Assembly (NCBI GenBank): GCA_002457215.1
Contig: NTJZ01000015.1
Location: forward strand, 1-64,000
Length of the DNA stretch: 64,000 nt
Source of the DNA: OM182 bacterium MED-G28
Lineage (GTDB): Bacteria; Pseudomonadota; Gammaproteobacteria; Pseudomonadales; Pseudohongiellaceae
Direction: 5' to 3'
Positions within the stretch are counted from its first letter, which is position 1, and every line of letters begins with the position of its first letter. Both the position numbers and the translations under genes were made by a program. Under the pieces are notes generated by a model, which saw only the letters and a program-made list of their open reading frames with translations, was not told the DNA's origin and made no database searches. Shown here piece by piece: positions 53,557 through 62,115 of the stretch.

Positions 53557-54687
53557 TTAGTGTGTACCAACGCTGAGCTGACCTGGACCAATGGTATTAA
53601 ACTCGTAGCCATGTTGCTGCGCTATATGTTCGTTAATTACCCGCCCTTTCCAAACATTTAGACCTTCAAATAAATGAGAGTTACTCTGCAATGCTTTTAC
53701 TGTGCCTTGATTAGCTAACTGCAACACGAAAGGAAGCGTGGCATTATTTAGCGCAATTGCAGACGTTTTCGCGACTGCTCCAGGCATATTCGCCACGCAA
53801 TAGTGAACAACATCATGGACAAGATAAGTTGGATTGTCATGGGTTGTTGCTTTAGAAGTTTCGAAACAACCACCTTGATCGATCGCAACATCAACCACGA
53901 CAGAGCCTGGCTTCAGCCTTTTAATTAAATCAGTACCTACTAGTTTTGGTGAAGCCGCACCTGGAATAAGCACGGCACCGATAATAAGGTCAGCATTAAG
54001 CGCACAAGTCTCGATGGCTTCTTGTGTTGAATATATTGTTTGAATTCGATTAGCGTATTTCTCATCGAGGTCCCGCAAAGTATCAAGCGATTTATCTATT
54101 ACTGTTACATTAGCTTCCATACCGACAGCCATTTTCAAAGCATTACTACCAACCACTCCGCCACCTAGAATTAAAACGTTAGCTGATTCAACCCCTGGCA
54201 CACCGCCAAGCAACAAACCTGCACCTCCGTGAGATTTTTCCAGGCACACAGCCCCGGCTTGAACCGACATGCGCCCAGCTACTTCAGACATTGGTGCAAG
54301 CAAAGGTAACTGCCCCCTGGCATCAGTGACCGTCTCATACGCTATGCAAGTTGCATTGCTTTGAACTAGATCTTCTGTTTGTTCAAGGTCCGGCGCAAGA
54401 TGAAGATACGCGAACAAAGTCAAGTCACTCCGAAGGAGTTTTCGCTCACTAGCCAGCGGTTCTTTGACTTTTACAATCATTTCCGCCTCGCCAAAGATTT
54501 CTTCGGCAGTTTCAAGGATTGTCGCACCCGCTATTACATAACTGGCATTATCAAACCCGCTGCCAATACCTGCGTTGCTTTCTAGAAATACCTTATGTCC
54601 TGCCTGGGTAATCTCTCTAACTGCAGCAGGAATAAGCCCTACTCTGTATTCGTGAATTTTAATTTCTTTGGGAACTCCGATACGCAT
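53557..54687 (-). CDS. ald: Alanine dehydrogenase
   Basis: 376 residues, typical Ald length. N-terminal MRIGVPKEIKIHEYRVGLIP, substrate Lys in VKVKEPLASE and His in FAYLHLAPD, NAD fold LILGGGVVGSNALKMA, and SHGGAGLLLGGVPG before it. It interconverts L-alanine and pyruvate plus ammonia with NAD. Divergent from an Lrp/AsnC regulator. It would recycle alanine made by the pyruvate-dependent SpuC-type transaminases (inference); an alanine/sodium symporter gene lies at the window end. Confidence 0.93.
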   Translation of the reverse strand: MRIGVPKEIKIHEYRVGLIPAAVREITQAGHKVFLESNAGIGSGFDNASYVIAGATILETAEEIFGEAEMIVKVKEPLASERKLLRSDLTLFAYLHLAPDLEQTEDLVQSNATCIAYETVTDARGQLPLLAPMSEVAGRMSVQAGAVCLEKSHGGAGLLLGGVPGVESANVLILGGGVVGSNALKMAVGMEANVTVIDKSLDTLRDLDEKYANRIQTIYSTQEAIETCALNADLIIGAVLIPGAASPKLVGTDLIKRLKPGSVVVDVAIDQGGCFETSKATTHDNPTYLVHDVVHYCVANMPGAVAKTSAIALNNATLPFVLQLANQGTVKALQSNSHLFEGLNVWKGRVINEHIAQQHGYEFNTIGPGQLSVGTH

Positions 54688-54883
54688 AACAATAACTCCT
54701 AATTTATTAGCGCCAAAACTACAAAGTAGTCTTGTTAATCTATTTAACTCCAGTCTGGATCGCGGGCCATTATAATTAAATACGTATTAGAGTTTCTGCC
54801 TTTTATTAGAGCATAAAGCACGTTATTATCTTTTTTATTAATCTAATTTAGACTTATTTACCTATTTTATTGTTTATATAAAG
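54688..54883. promoter_or_regulatory. Divergent ald/lrp-type promoter region
   Basis: 196 AT-rich bases between divergent starts, with A/T runs and phased T tracts (54826-54840 and onward) of the kind bound by Lrp/AsnC proteins. No perfect palindrome. The regulator most likely binds here to control ald and itself. Confidence 0.4.
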
Positions 54884-55345
54884 ATGATTTCACTAGACAA
54901 AAAAGACCTACTAATACTGCATGAGCTGCAGAAAAATGCGCGCATCACAAACGTTGAGCTCGCAAGAAAAGTCAATCTAAGCGCAACTCCTTGTGCCGAA
55001 AGGGTAAGAAGTCTGGAAAAAAATGGGTTTATTCAAGGCTACTACGCACGATTAAACCCTTCGTTGCTAAATGCGGAACTATTGGTGTTTGTAGAAATAG
55101 ATTTGGCCCGAACCTCACCGGAAGTCTTTGATGATTTTGCCAAGGCGGTGCGCAAATTACCTCAAGTACTTGAATGTCATTTGGTGTCGGGGAATTTTGA
55201 TTACTTAATCAAAGCCAGAGTGGCCGATATGACAGCTTATCGAAAATTATTAGGAGAAACACTACTCACATTGCCAGGAGTATCAGCGTCTAGAACCTAT
55301 GTGGTTATGGAAGACGTTAAAGAGTCAAATGTATTGAGTTTCTAA
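54884..55345 (+). CDS. Lrp/AsnC-family regulator, probably of ald
   Basis: 153 residues. N-terminal winged helix-turn-helix (LDKKDLLILHELQKNARITNVELARKVNLSATPCAERVRSLEKNGFIQGY) and C-terminal RAM ligand domain (LLVFVEIDLARTSPEVFDDFAKAV... DYLIKARVADMTAYRKLL). Divergent from alanine dehydrogenase, the common genomic arrangement for AldR-like alanine sensors. Its stop overlaps the convergent GcvT-like gene by four bases. Confidence 0.88.
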   Translation: MISLDKKDLLILHELQKNARITNVELARKVNLSATPCAERVRSLEKNGFIQGYYARLNPSLLNAELLVFVEIDLARTSPEVFDDFAKAVRKLPQVLECHLVSGNFDYLIKARVADMTAYRKLLGETLLTLPGVSASRTYVVMEDVKESNVLSF

Positions 55346-56562
55346 TTAAGACCGGTCGACGTTTTTGGAATAGGTGCCGGAACCTGTCTATTTCTTTTTA
55401 AATTGATAAGGGGCCCCTTCTTTAGCTGCACCCCAACTACCATTTCCTCTAGCTTTAATTCTCCAGTCTCAAGATTCATGTATTCACGAAAAATTGACGC
55501 ATTTCCAATAGTTTTCCCCAACCCCCAAGACCAACTAGCGCAATTGACTGTCCCAATAACAATGGTTTTGCCTAGGACTTGCCCCCACACCTCAGAGCCT
55601 TCATCTGGGATCGAACGCCCATTAGCGATAAAGCATCTTTTTACGTAACGACCACCTATATTTTTTTCCCGAAGTAACGCATCTCTGCCCACAAATTCGC
55701 ACCCCTCTAAATCAACCAGCCAACCGAGGCCAAGCTCAAAAGGTGTTCGTTCAAACCCTGGTGAAGGATCAATTTCTGTTGCGCAATCCCAACCAGCAAC
55801 AATAAAACCACCTTCGATCCGGCATACCTCTAGAGCAGTCAGACCATAGCCATGGGCAGAGATCCCTAAATTATCTATCGCATTTTTTAATAAGACTTCA
55901 AAATGGGAACCAAATTCAATTGGCATCCAACACTCATAACCTAAATCAGCAGTAAAACCCATACGAGCAACTCGTATCAATGTTCCCTGAAGCTTGAAGT
56001 CCATTACATGAAAGGGCTTGAGGAGTTCTAAGTCAGGTACACCTAATTGTTTAACAAGCATTGCTGATAATGGCCCTTGAATCGCCATGCCAGCAAAGTC
56101 CATAGTGCATTCGCTAATAGAAAGTTCAGATATCTCAAATTGCATACACAAATCGGCGAAATGAGGACGGTGGTCAATATCCGATGGCATTAACCAATAA
56201 TGGTCCTCTGTAAATTTGTAGAGAATCGCATCATCTTTGAGGCTTCCATCTTCATTACAAAAGACTACGTAGAGTCCCTGCATTGGGGCTGCAGAAGATA
56301 CAGGGCGAGTTACCAAATGATCTAAAAATCGACCCGCTTCTGACCCCAGAATTTCAAACTTACGCATCGGTGTCACATCAAAAAGCGCGACTCGGTTTCT
56401 AATAGCTTCATACTCTTGCTTGGGATCGCCATAATTATTCGGAAGCAGAAACTCATTCCAGTTGATGTAGTCAATATCTAGATCATGGTTTGACTCAAAT
56501 TGACTAAAAGTCAAATCAATTCGACGATTCAGAAAATTATAAAAAGGACTTTGTCTAAGCAT
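55342..56562 (-). CDS. GcvT-like folate-binding aminomethyltransferase (fourth copy, solitary)
   Basis: 406 residues. Folate-site Asp pair in GSLKDDAILYKF, motif ARMGFTADLGYECW (Ala replaces Gly of TGD and Cys replaces Leu of YELW), C-terminal tail KRNRQVPAPIPKT. It is the most divergent of the four copies and has no flavoprotein partner beside it. Divergent from the second Rieske oxygenase with a 230-base gap. It may serve a different methyl donor or use a flavoprotein from modules A to C in trans (inference). Confidence 0.78.
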   Translation of the reverse strand: MLRQSPFYNFLNRRIDLTFSQFESNHDLDIDYINWNEFLLPNNYGDPKQEYEAIRNRVALFDVTPMRKFEILGSEAGRFLDHLVTRPVSSAAPMQGLYVVFCNEDGSLKDDAILYKFTEDHYWLMPSDIDHRPHFADLCMQFEISELSISECTMDFAGMAIQGPLSAMLVKQLGVPDLELLKPFHVMDFKLQGTLIRVARMGFTADLGYECWMPIEFGSHFEVLLKNAIDNLGISAHGYGLTALEVCRIEGGFIVAGWDCATEIDPSPGFERTPFELGLGWLVDLEGCEFVGRDALLREKNIGGRYVKRCFIANGRSIPDEGSEVWGQVLGKTIVIGTVNCASWSWGLGKTIGNASIFREYMNLETGELKLEEMVVGVQLKKGPLINLKRNRQVPAPIPKTSTGLN

Positions 56563-56792
56563 AAGCGAATATCAACATTAAGGTCGTAAATTAAACCTTA
56601 TTGGTTTCTGAAGGAGCAATTTAAAACGGGCTTTCGAGGTGAGTTTATTCCCTTTTTTCTTTCCCTTAATTTAGACGTAGTTAGCAGGGAAGAAACATGC
56701 CATCATTTCAAAACAAAATCAAAAAGTACGATTAAGTGTTACAGCGGATTTAACTTATACAAATCGATATTGGTCAGTACGTATCTTCTCCT

Positions 56793-57947
56793 ATGGCAAA
56801 TTCTAAAAACTACAATAACCTTTCTCAAGTTGAACCATCACTAGAATCGCAAGACTATTATAGTGATGAGGCTTTCGAAGCGGAACTTAAACACGTTTGG
56901 TACAAGAACTGGATTTACGCCGGAAGAGATAGCGAGCTAGCGCGCCAAGGGGATTTTAAGTCCCTGCGTATAGGCTCACAGAATCTATTGCTGGTAAAGA
57001 ACGCACAAGGCGAAATTAAAGGCTTTCACAACACTTGTCGTCATCGAGGCTCTGAATTGTGCAGTGAAGAACAGGGTAACCTTAAATCTAAAACTATATC
57101 CTGTCCTTATCATCGTTGGACATACTCTCTAGATGGTGAACTCATTCGAACTCCAAACTTGATTCGAACAGACGATTTTCAGCCAGCAGATTACTCACTC
57201 TATCCTGTGTCAGTAAAACGATGGAAAGGCAGCTTATTCGTAAATCTAGATAAAAGTGAAATACATTCGTTTGACTCATCCCTTGACCCTTCACCAAATC
57301 ACCTCGACAGCTGGCCATTGGAAGAGCTAGTTCTAGCACATAGTTATGAAACAAAAATTTTATGCAATTGGAAAATTTTCTGGGAAAATTTCGTAGAGTG
57401 CTATCACTGTCCCGGCATTCACAAGTCACTGTGTGACATGGTGCCTATCTATCAACGTACCTTTGTGAGTAAACAAGATGAACACGGATGGGAGAAGCAC
57501 CAGAATGACGGCGATCCCAGGTTTTGTGGTGGTCTAAAACATGGGGCAAAAAGCTGGACTACCGACGGTCAGTTACAAGGAATCCAATTTTCTGATCTAA
57601 CTACTAATGAGATTCAAGCAGGATACACTTACCTCCAATCTTTACCTTCGGTTTTTATAGTTGCGCATGCTGACTATGTTAGAACAGTCTCCTTATTACC
57701 TGATGGCCCCGAAACTATATCGCTTAAAGCAGATTGGCTTTTAGCAAAAGAATCTTTAGATCTCGAACAATTCGATTTGTCAAAAATCGTAGACTTTGGA
57801 GTGGAAATCCTAAAGGAGGACGCTGAAGTGTGTGAACTAAATCAACGTGGAGTAAAATCTCTCGCGCACAAGCAGGGAGTGCTTATGCCACAAGAATATG
57901 ATGTCGTGAATTTTCATAGATGGCTTAAGTCTCAATTCCACGCTTAG
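56793..57947 (+). CDS. Rieske ring-hydroxylating-type oxygenase, alpha subunit (second copy)
   Basis: 384 residues. Rieske ligands Cys82/His84 (NTCRHRGSELC) and Cys104/His107 (CPYHRWTY). Mononuclear iron site Asn199, Glu202, His205 and His210 in WENFVECYHCPGIH. Similar to the oxygenase at 13691 in motif spacing, but shorter. Typical substrates of this branch are quaternary amines and small aromatics. Divergent from the fourth GcvT-like gene and upstream of the periplasmic propeller/cytochrome genes. No reductase gene seen. Confidence 0.84.
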   Translation: MANSKNYNNLSQVEPSLESQDYYSDEAFEAELKHVWYKNWIYAGRDSELARQGDFKSLRIGSQNLLLVKNAQGEIKGFHNTCRHRGSELCSEEQGNLKSKTISCPYHRWTYSLDGELIRTPNLIRTDDFQPADYSLYPVSVKRWKGSLFVNLDKSEIHSFDSSLDPSPNHLDSWPLEELVLAHSYETKILCNWKIFWENFVECYHCPGIHKSLCDMVPIYQRTFVSKQDEHGWEKHQNDGDPRFCGGLKHGAKSWTTDGQLQGIQFSDLTTNEIQAGYTYLQSLPSVFIVAHADYVRTVSLLPDGPETISLKADWLLAKESLDLEQFDLSKIVDFGVEILKEDAEVCELNQRGVKSLAHKQGVLMPQEYDVVNFHRWLKSQFHA

Positions 57948-58200
57948 CTAAACCCCTCATCTGTATCAAAAAGTTAGCGAGAATACCCTGCTTTAACTTT
58001 TTAATGCGAAGCTATCTTCTGTAAAAGCTGAGCATCATTTTCCTCTAAATTCTCCACATTTGTGAAAATTGACTGGAAGGTGCATTCAGCAACTTTCCGT
58101 TAATCTCGCACCCCTTTCCTAGAATTATTGACTGTCCTGTTGTTACAATGTGGGCAGAAGTCTTACAAATACTATAATTAGAATAATCTTGGAGGTCCCT

Positions 58201-59304
58201 GTGAAAAAACTGATTGGCTGCGGCCTGGCGATTATAGGTATGCAATGGTTGAGCACGTCTCTCTTTGCTCAGACCTATATTTCAGATTTTGTAAACGGGC
58301 CGATTACCGATCGCCCAGTTCGTATTCTTCAGACAAATTCCGCCGGTGATGATGTCTATGTATTCAATCCAGAGACTATGGAGCAGGTAGGGTACATCGA
58401 AAACTTGCCCCATAACCACGGCGCAACAGTGCATGCCGACGGGACCCATTACTATTTCACCAATGAGTACGATCATACGGTCGATGTCGTCGACTCACGA
58501 ACCTTTGAAGTCACTGATCGAATTCAGCTAGCGGCAGGCCCTCACAATCTTTCCGCCAGTATGACTGCGCGGAAAGTGTATGTGGCAATCATTGCCGAGC
58601 CGCTGATCCAGGTGATCTCCATGGACAGCAATGAAATTATTGCCAACATCGAAACTGGCGGCGGTGTCCACAATACCTTTGTTACTCCAGATGGTCGTTA
58701 TGCAGTTGGCGGCATGATTGGTGCCAGCGAAATTATTGCGATAGATACAGAAACCGATGAAGTTTTGTTCGAAACGACTATCCCTTATTCGCAAAACCCT
58801 TTCACTGGCGGAGTTAGGCCTTTGACCTTCACCGTAAATGAAGATGGTTCAACCCGCTCGATGCTTGTTAACGTAGGTGGCTGGCATGGATTCTGGGAAA
58901 TTGATTGGGAAACTCAAGAGGTGCTCAATAAAATCAGCCCGCCAATAGATTCCTGGGACCGCATGGATCAGACAGCCGATGGTATTCAGAGTGCACCAAG
59001 CCATGGTGTTGTTGTCCTGCCTGACCAGAGCCAGGTTTGGCATTCCAGTCGTGCCACGTCTCATATCTATGGCTACTCCTTCCCAGATTTTGAGTACTTG
59101 GGAAGGGTGTATATTGGTAACCCTGCGTGGATTACTACGACCCCCGATAGCAAACACCTTTGGGTCGGCGTATCAGGACACAATCAAACGGCTGTTGTAG
59201 ACGTAGACACGCAGGAGGTGATCAAACGCTTCCCAGTAGGACAAGCACCTAAACGAATTTTTACAGCCATCATGCCAGCAGATTGGGAAGGGGAGGCGCC
59301 ATGA
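58201..59304 (+). CDS. Periplasmic YVTN/YncE-like beta-propeller protein
   Basis: 367 residues from GTG 58201, set by GGAGG five bases upstream; a GTG 17 codons earlier (58150) would spoil the signal peptide. Sec signal KKLIGCGLAIIGMQWLSTSLFAQ. Repeating blades of about 40 residues (DDVYVFNPETMEQVGYI, HTVDVVDSRTFEVTDRI, SEIIAIDTETDEVLF, QTAVVDVDTQEVIKRF) define a seven-bladed YVTN-type propeller. Its stop overlaps the next gene (ATGA). Such proteins are found with c-type cytochromes in periplasmic oxidation systems. No catalytic quinone cofactor residues identified. Confidence 0.78.
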   Translation: MKKLIGCGLAIIGMQWLSTSLFAQTYISDFVNGPITDRPVRILQTNSAGDDVYVFNPETMEQVGYIENLPHNHGATVHADGTHYYFTNEYDHTVDVVDSRTFEVTDRIQLAAGPHNLSASMTARKVYVAIIAEPLIQVISMDSNEIIANIETGGGVHNTFVTPDGRYAVGGMIGASEIIAIDTETDEVLFETTIPYSQNPFTGGVRPLTFTVNEDGSTRSMLVNVGGWHGFWEIDWETQEVLNKISPPIDSWDRMDQTADGIQSAPSHGVVVLPDQSQVWHSSRATSHIYGYSFPDFEYLGRVYIGNPAWITTTPDSKHLWVGVSGHNQTAVVDVDTQEVIKRFPVGQAPKRIFTAIMPADWEGEAP

Positions 59305-60209
59305 TAAGCCGCTCAAAATCATGGCTGCTTTTAACCGCAATTACTTTGTTGGTTGTAGCCTGCAGTGAACAAGAATCTTCGCCTGCTATGCCTTCCGCAA
59401 CTCAGGCTGGAAGCGGAACGTCAAGCAGTGATACTCCTAAAGGGTTAGATTACGCATTTTATAAGGAGTCAGTTGAACCAATTTTTATTCGTTATCGCGG
59501 CGGTTTCGTTGGCTCCGACACTGCGTGTGTGGCTTGTCATACAGTCCAGGCAAATGCTCCTTTGGGCCTAGTCCCATTAACTGAAGCAAATGGGGAAGTA
59601 TTTTGGACTGAAGCACAGTCACAAGAAAATTTTCAAAATGTAGCGATGCTGGTTAATCCTAGTGCACCGGAAACCAGCCGCTTACTCATGGCTCCGCTCG
59701 CCCCCACGGCTGGCGGGGAAAGTCATTCCGGTGGCATATTCTGGGACTCAACAAATCACAGCGAATACCGTTTAATTTCTGAATGGATCGCTAGTGGAGA
59801 CCCAAATGCTGGTGCAGAACCCATAGTTGATGTTGACTTTGCGTTCTTCCGTTCTTGTGTGCAGCCCATCTTTGTCAATCCAATTGACAATGCAATGCCC
59901 TGCACGGAATGTCACAGTGGACAGTTTGCTGTACCTCCACCAGAAAACAGCTACTGGACCGTGCAGCAGTCTGAGCAAGCATTTGAAGAACTCCTCAGTT
60001 TCGTCGATCCCGGGCGACCAGATTATAGCCGCTTCTTGCACAAACCACTTCACCCCGACGCAGGAGGAGACCTGATGCACAACGGCGGTAGACGCTGGTA
60101 TTCGAAAGACGACCCTGAACGTCAGGCTCTAGAAGCCTGGGTACGGGGAGACTCCACAGGTGATCAGTGCCCTTCAGCTTTGCAATTCGATAATCCACCT
60201 AGGTCATAA
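59301..60209 (+). CDS. Diheme c-type cytochrome lipoprotein
   Basis: 302 residues from ATG 59301 (GGGGAGG just upstream, ATGA overlap with the previous gene); a TTG six codons earlier is rejected. Lipoprotein signal ends LLVVACSEQ, Cys near 21 as lipidation site. Two heme-binding motifs: TACVACHTV and MPCTECHSG, each preceded by similar repeats (YKESVEPIFI, FRSCVQPIFV) indicating an internal duplication. Probable periplasmic electron carrier with the propeller and the next cytochrome. Confidence 0.8.
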   Translation: MISRSKSWLLLTAITLLVVACSEQESSPAMPSATQAGSGTSSSDTPKGLDYAFYKESVEPIFIRYRGGFVGSDTACVACHTVQANAPLGLVPLTEANGEVFWTEAQSQENFQNVAMLVNPSAPETSRLLMAPLAPTAGGESHSGGIFWDSTNHSEYRLISEWIASGDPNAGAEPIVDVDFAFFRSCVQPIFVNPIDNAMPCTECHSGQFAVPPPENSYWTVQQSEQAFEELLSFVDPGRPDYSRFLHKPLHPDAGGDLMHNGGRRWYSKDDPERQALEAWVRGDSTGDQCPSALQFDNPPRS

Positions 60210-60213
60210 TTCA

Positions 60214-60615
60214 ATGCCATCAGGGATGACGCGAGCAGTAGTTGCTTTTATTTTAATGCTGCTCGCAAGCTGCACCGAACAAGCACCCGAGACCTCAATG
60301 GACGGTATTTATACTGCACAACAAGCACAACGCGGTGCAGCACTATTCGAAACTCTTTGCCAACGTTGCCACAGTGTGCAGGAATTTACCGGGCGCTCAT
60401 TCGATGCTATCTGGGCCGGTGTACCCGCTGCAGCGCTCTATGCGCGAATTGCCAACACCATGCCTCTTGATCAACCTGGCAGCTTGAGCCTGCCACAAGT
60501 TAATACATTAATGGCACATATCTTTGATGAAAACGAAATGCCTGCGGGTGACACAATATTGGATGGTGATATGGATTTTATGATGAGTATTACCCTTGCA
60601 AGACCTAGTCAATAA
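60214..60615 (+). CDS. Monoheme c-type cytochrome lipoprotein
   Basis: 133 residues from ATG 60214, four bases after the previous stop; an in-frame GTG far upstream (60160) lies inside the preceding gene and has no ribosome site. Lipobox LMLLASC gives a lipidated cysteine near 20. Heme motif CQRCHSV and probable axial Met in NTMPLDQPGS, the pattern of cytochromes that accept electrons from periplasmic quinoprotein-type dehydrogenases. Third gene of the propeller-cytochrome operon. Confidence 0.8.
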   Translation: MPSGMTRAVVAFILMLLASCTEQAPETSMDGIYTAQQAQRGAALFETLCQRCHSVQEFTGRSFDAIWAGVPAAALYARIANTMPLDQPGSLSLPQVNTLMAHIFDENEMPAGDTILDGDMDFMMSITLARPSQ

Positions 60616-61016
60616 AATAATCTGACACCACTTAAAGAATACCTGTTTGCTATTTTACGAAGATCAGTTGCAACAGCATTAATAAAATCTATTTCTAATA
60701 TTTATTAATGGTTAATTTAGTCAGCCACTATTAACTGATTAAACCAGTCGCTTATCTTGCCCCCTAATTCACAATCGAAATACTTAAGCTATTAGACGAT
60801 GAGTGGCCTATACAGGTTATCAGTCAGTCTGAACCAGACTTACACTCTCGCGCCAGTTATATCCTCCAGCAGCAAGTAAATGTATTTATTTCAATAGTTT
60901 GACAATCTGTAACAATAAGAACAATTCTCCTAAGTTTCATTGAATCAATGGCATCTCTTGTTTTATTCTTGCTGATCACGTATTCGTTCAATAGAACAAA
61001 CCTGAGAGGACTCATG
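60616..61016. other. 401-base non-coding region before the NHL-propeller gene
   Basis: No gene seen. Contains the inverted repeat AGTCTG-AAC-CAGACT (60826-60840) and a TTGACA (60899-60904) with AACAAT at 60920-60925 as a poor -10 match with 15-base spacing. AT-rich tracts near 60664-60720. It may hold the promoter for the following gene. Confidence 0.35.
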
Positions 61017-62081
61017 ATGTCCATACGCACAAGATTAAAAACCACTTTTTTAACACTAATTACCGCTCCAGCCTTAGTGTTTGCGCAATCAGACATGCCA
61101 CCAGTAAACGACTTACCAAACCCTTACATCACTCAAGCTGGCTACTTTCAGCTGCCCGCAGGGCGTGACTGGGGTTCCTCAAGTACTGTGGATATCCATC
61201 CTGACGGAGAGAGCATTTGGGTCGCTGAACGCTGTGGCGGCAACATTAACGCCTGTGTTGGCAGCCCGGATACAAACTTAATCATGCTATTTGATAAGAA
61301 TGGCAATCTTGTCCGCAGCTTTGGTGCAGGCTACATCACCTGGCCTCACGGCATTCATGTAGACCACGATGGAAATGTCTGGGTTGCTGATGCTCGCGGG
61401 ACAGATCAAGTACAAGATTATTCTGGTGAAACCTATGGCCACCAGGTTCATAAATTCAGTCCAACTGGCGTACATCTAATGTCCCTCGGCACGAAGGGCG
61501 GTGGTCGTGATGAGGAATATTTCTACACTCCCAATGACGTACATGTTGCACCAGATGGCTCAATATTTGTCGGCGAAGGGCACTCTAGTGCTGAAAACAC
61601 TCCTAATCGCGTCCATAAGTTTGATGCGGAGGGCAACCATCTATTTTCTTTTGGTGAATGGGGCATGGGTCCTGGGCAGTTTCGTCAACCTCACGGAATG
61701 GCAATGGATTCAAAAGGTCGTCTGTTTATTGCAGACCGTGGCAACGATCGTATTCAAATATTCGATCAAGAAGGTAATCTCTTAGATATCTGGTACCAAT
61801 TCAGCCGCAATAGCGGGATCTATATTGATGAGCATGATGTGCTTTATGCAGCCGATTCTGAATCAGGTTCAGTAAATGCTGATCACGGTGCATGGACACG
61901 CGGTATCCGAGTAGGAAGTGCAATTACGGGCGAAGTTGAGTTCCTAATTCCAGACCCACAGCCAGATTGTCGAGGGACATGCACGGCCGAGGGTGTAGTA
62001 GCTGACAGCCATGGCAATATTTTTGGCGCTGAAGTTGGGCCGGTAGGTGGAATCAAGCGTTACGTACGTCCGGTAAAATAA
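61017..62081 (+). CDS. Secreted NHL-repeat beta-propeller protein
   Basis: 354 residues from ATG 61017; GAGAGGA is 6 bases upstream, so the tandem ATG at 61014 and more upstream frames are less likely. Sec signal MSIRTRLKTTFLTLITAPALVFAQ. NHL blades: GYITWPHGIHVDHDGNVWVAD, TPNDVHVAPDGSIFVGEG, QFRQPHGMAMDSKGRLFIADRGNDRIQIFD, TAEGVVADSHGNIFGAEVG. Cys pairs (CGGNINACVG, CRGTC) may form disulfides. Related in general plan to peptidyl-amidating lyase domains, without clear proof of catalysis. Downstream of the cytochromes, probably a periplasmic partner. Confidence 0.78.
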   Translation: MSIRTRLKTTFLTLITAPALVFAQSDMPPVNDLPNPYITQAGYFQLPAGRDWGSSSTVDIHPDGESIWVAERCGGNINACVGSPDTNLIMLFDKNGNLVRSFGAGYITWPHGIHVDHDGNVWVADARGTDQVQDYSGETYGHQVHKFSPTGVHLMSLGTKGGGRDEEYFYTPNDVHVAPDGSIFVGEGHSSAENTPNRVHKFDAEGNHLFSFGEWGMGPGQFRQPHGMAMDSKGRLFIADRGNDRIQIFDQEGNLLDIWYQFSRNSGIYIDEHDVLYAADSESGSVNADHGAWTRGIRVGSAITGEVEFLIPDPQPDCRGTCTAEGVVADSHGNIFGAEVGPVGGIKRYVRPVK

Positions 62082-62115
62082 GAAATAATACATAGATTAT
62101 AAGTTATTTAATGCC

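Noticed and set aside
16854..56562. Glycine cleavage system
   Set aside because: Four GcvT-like genes but no P, H or L protein genes; the partners are flavoproteins and Rieske enzymes.
58201..60615. Quinohemoprotein amine dehydrogenase (propeller plus diheme cytochrome)
   Set aside because: The small cysteine-tryptophylquinone gamma subunit and its maturation genes are absent, and the diheme protein is a lipoprotein with a different layout.
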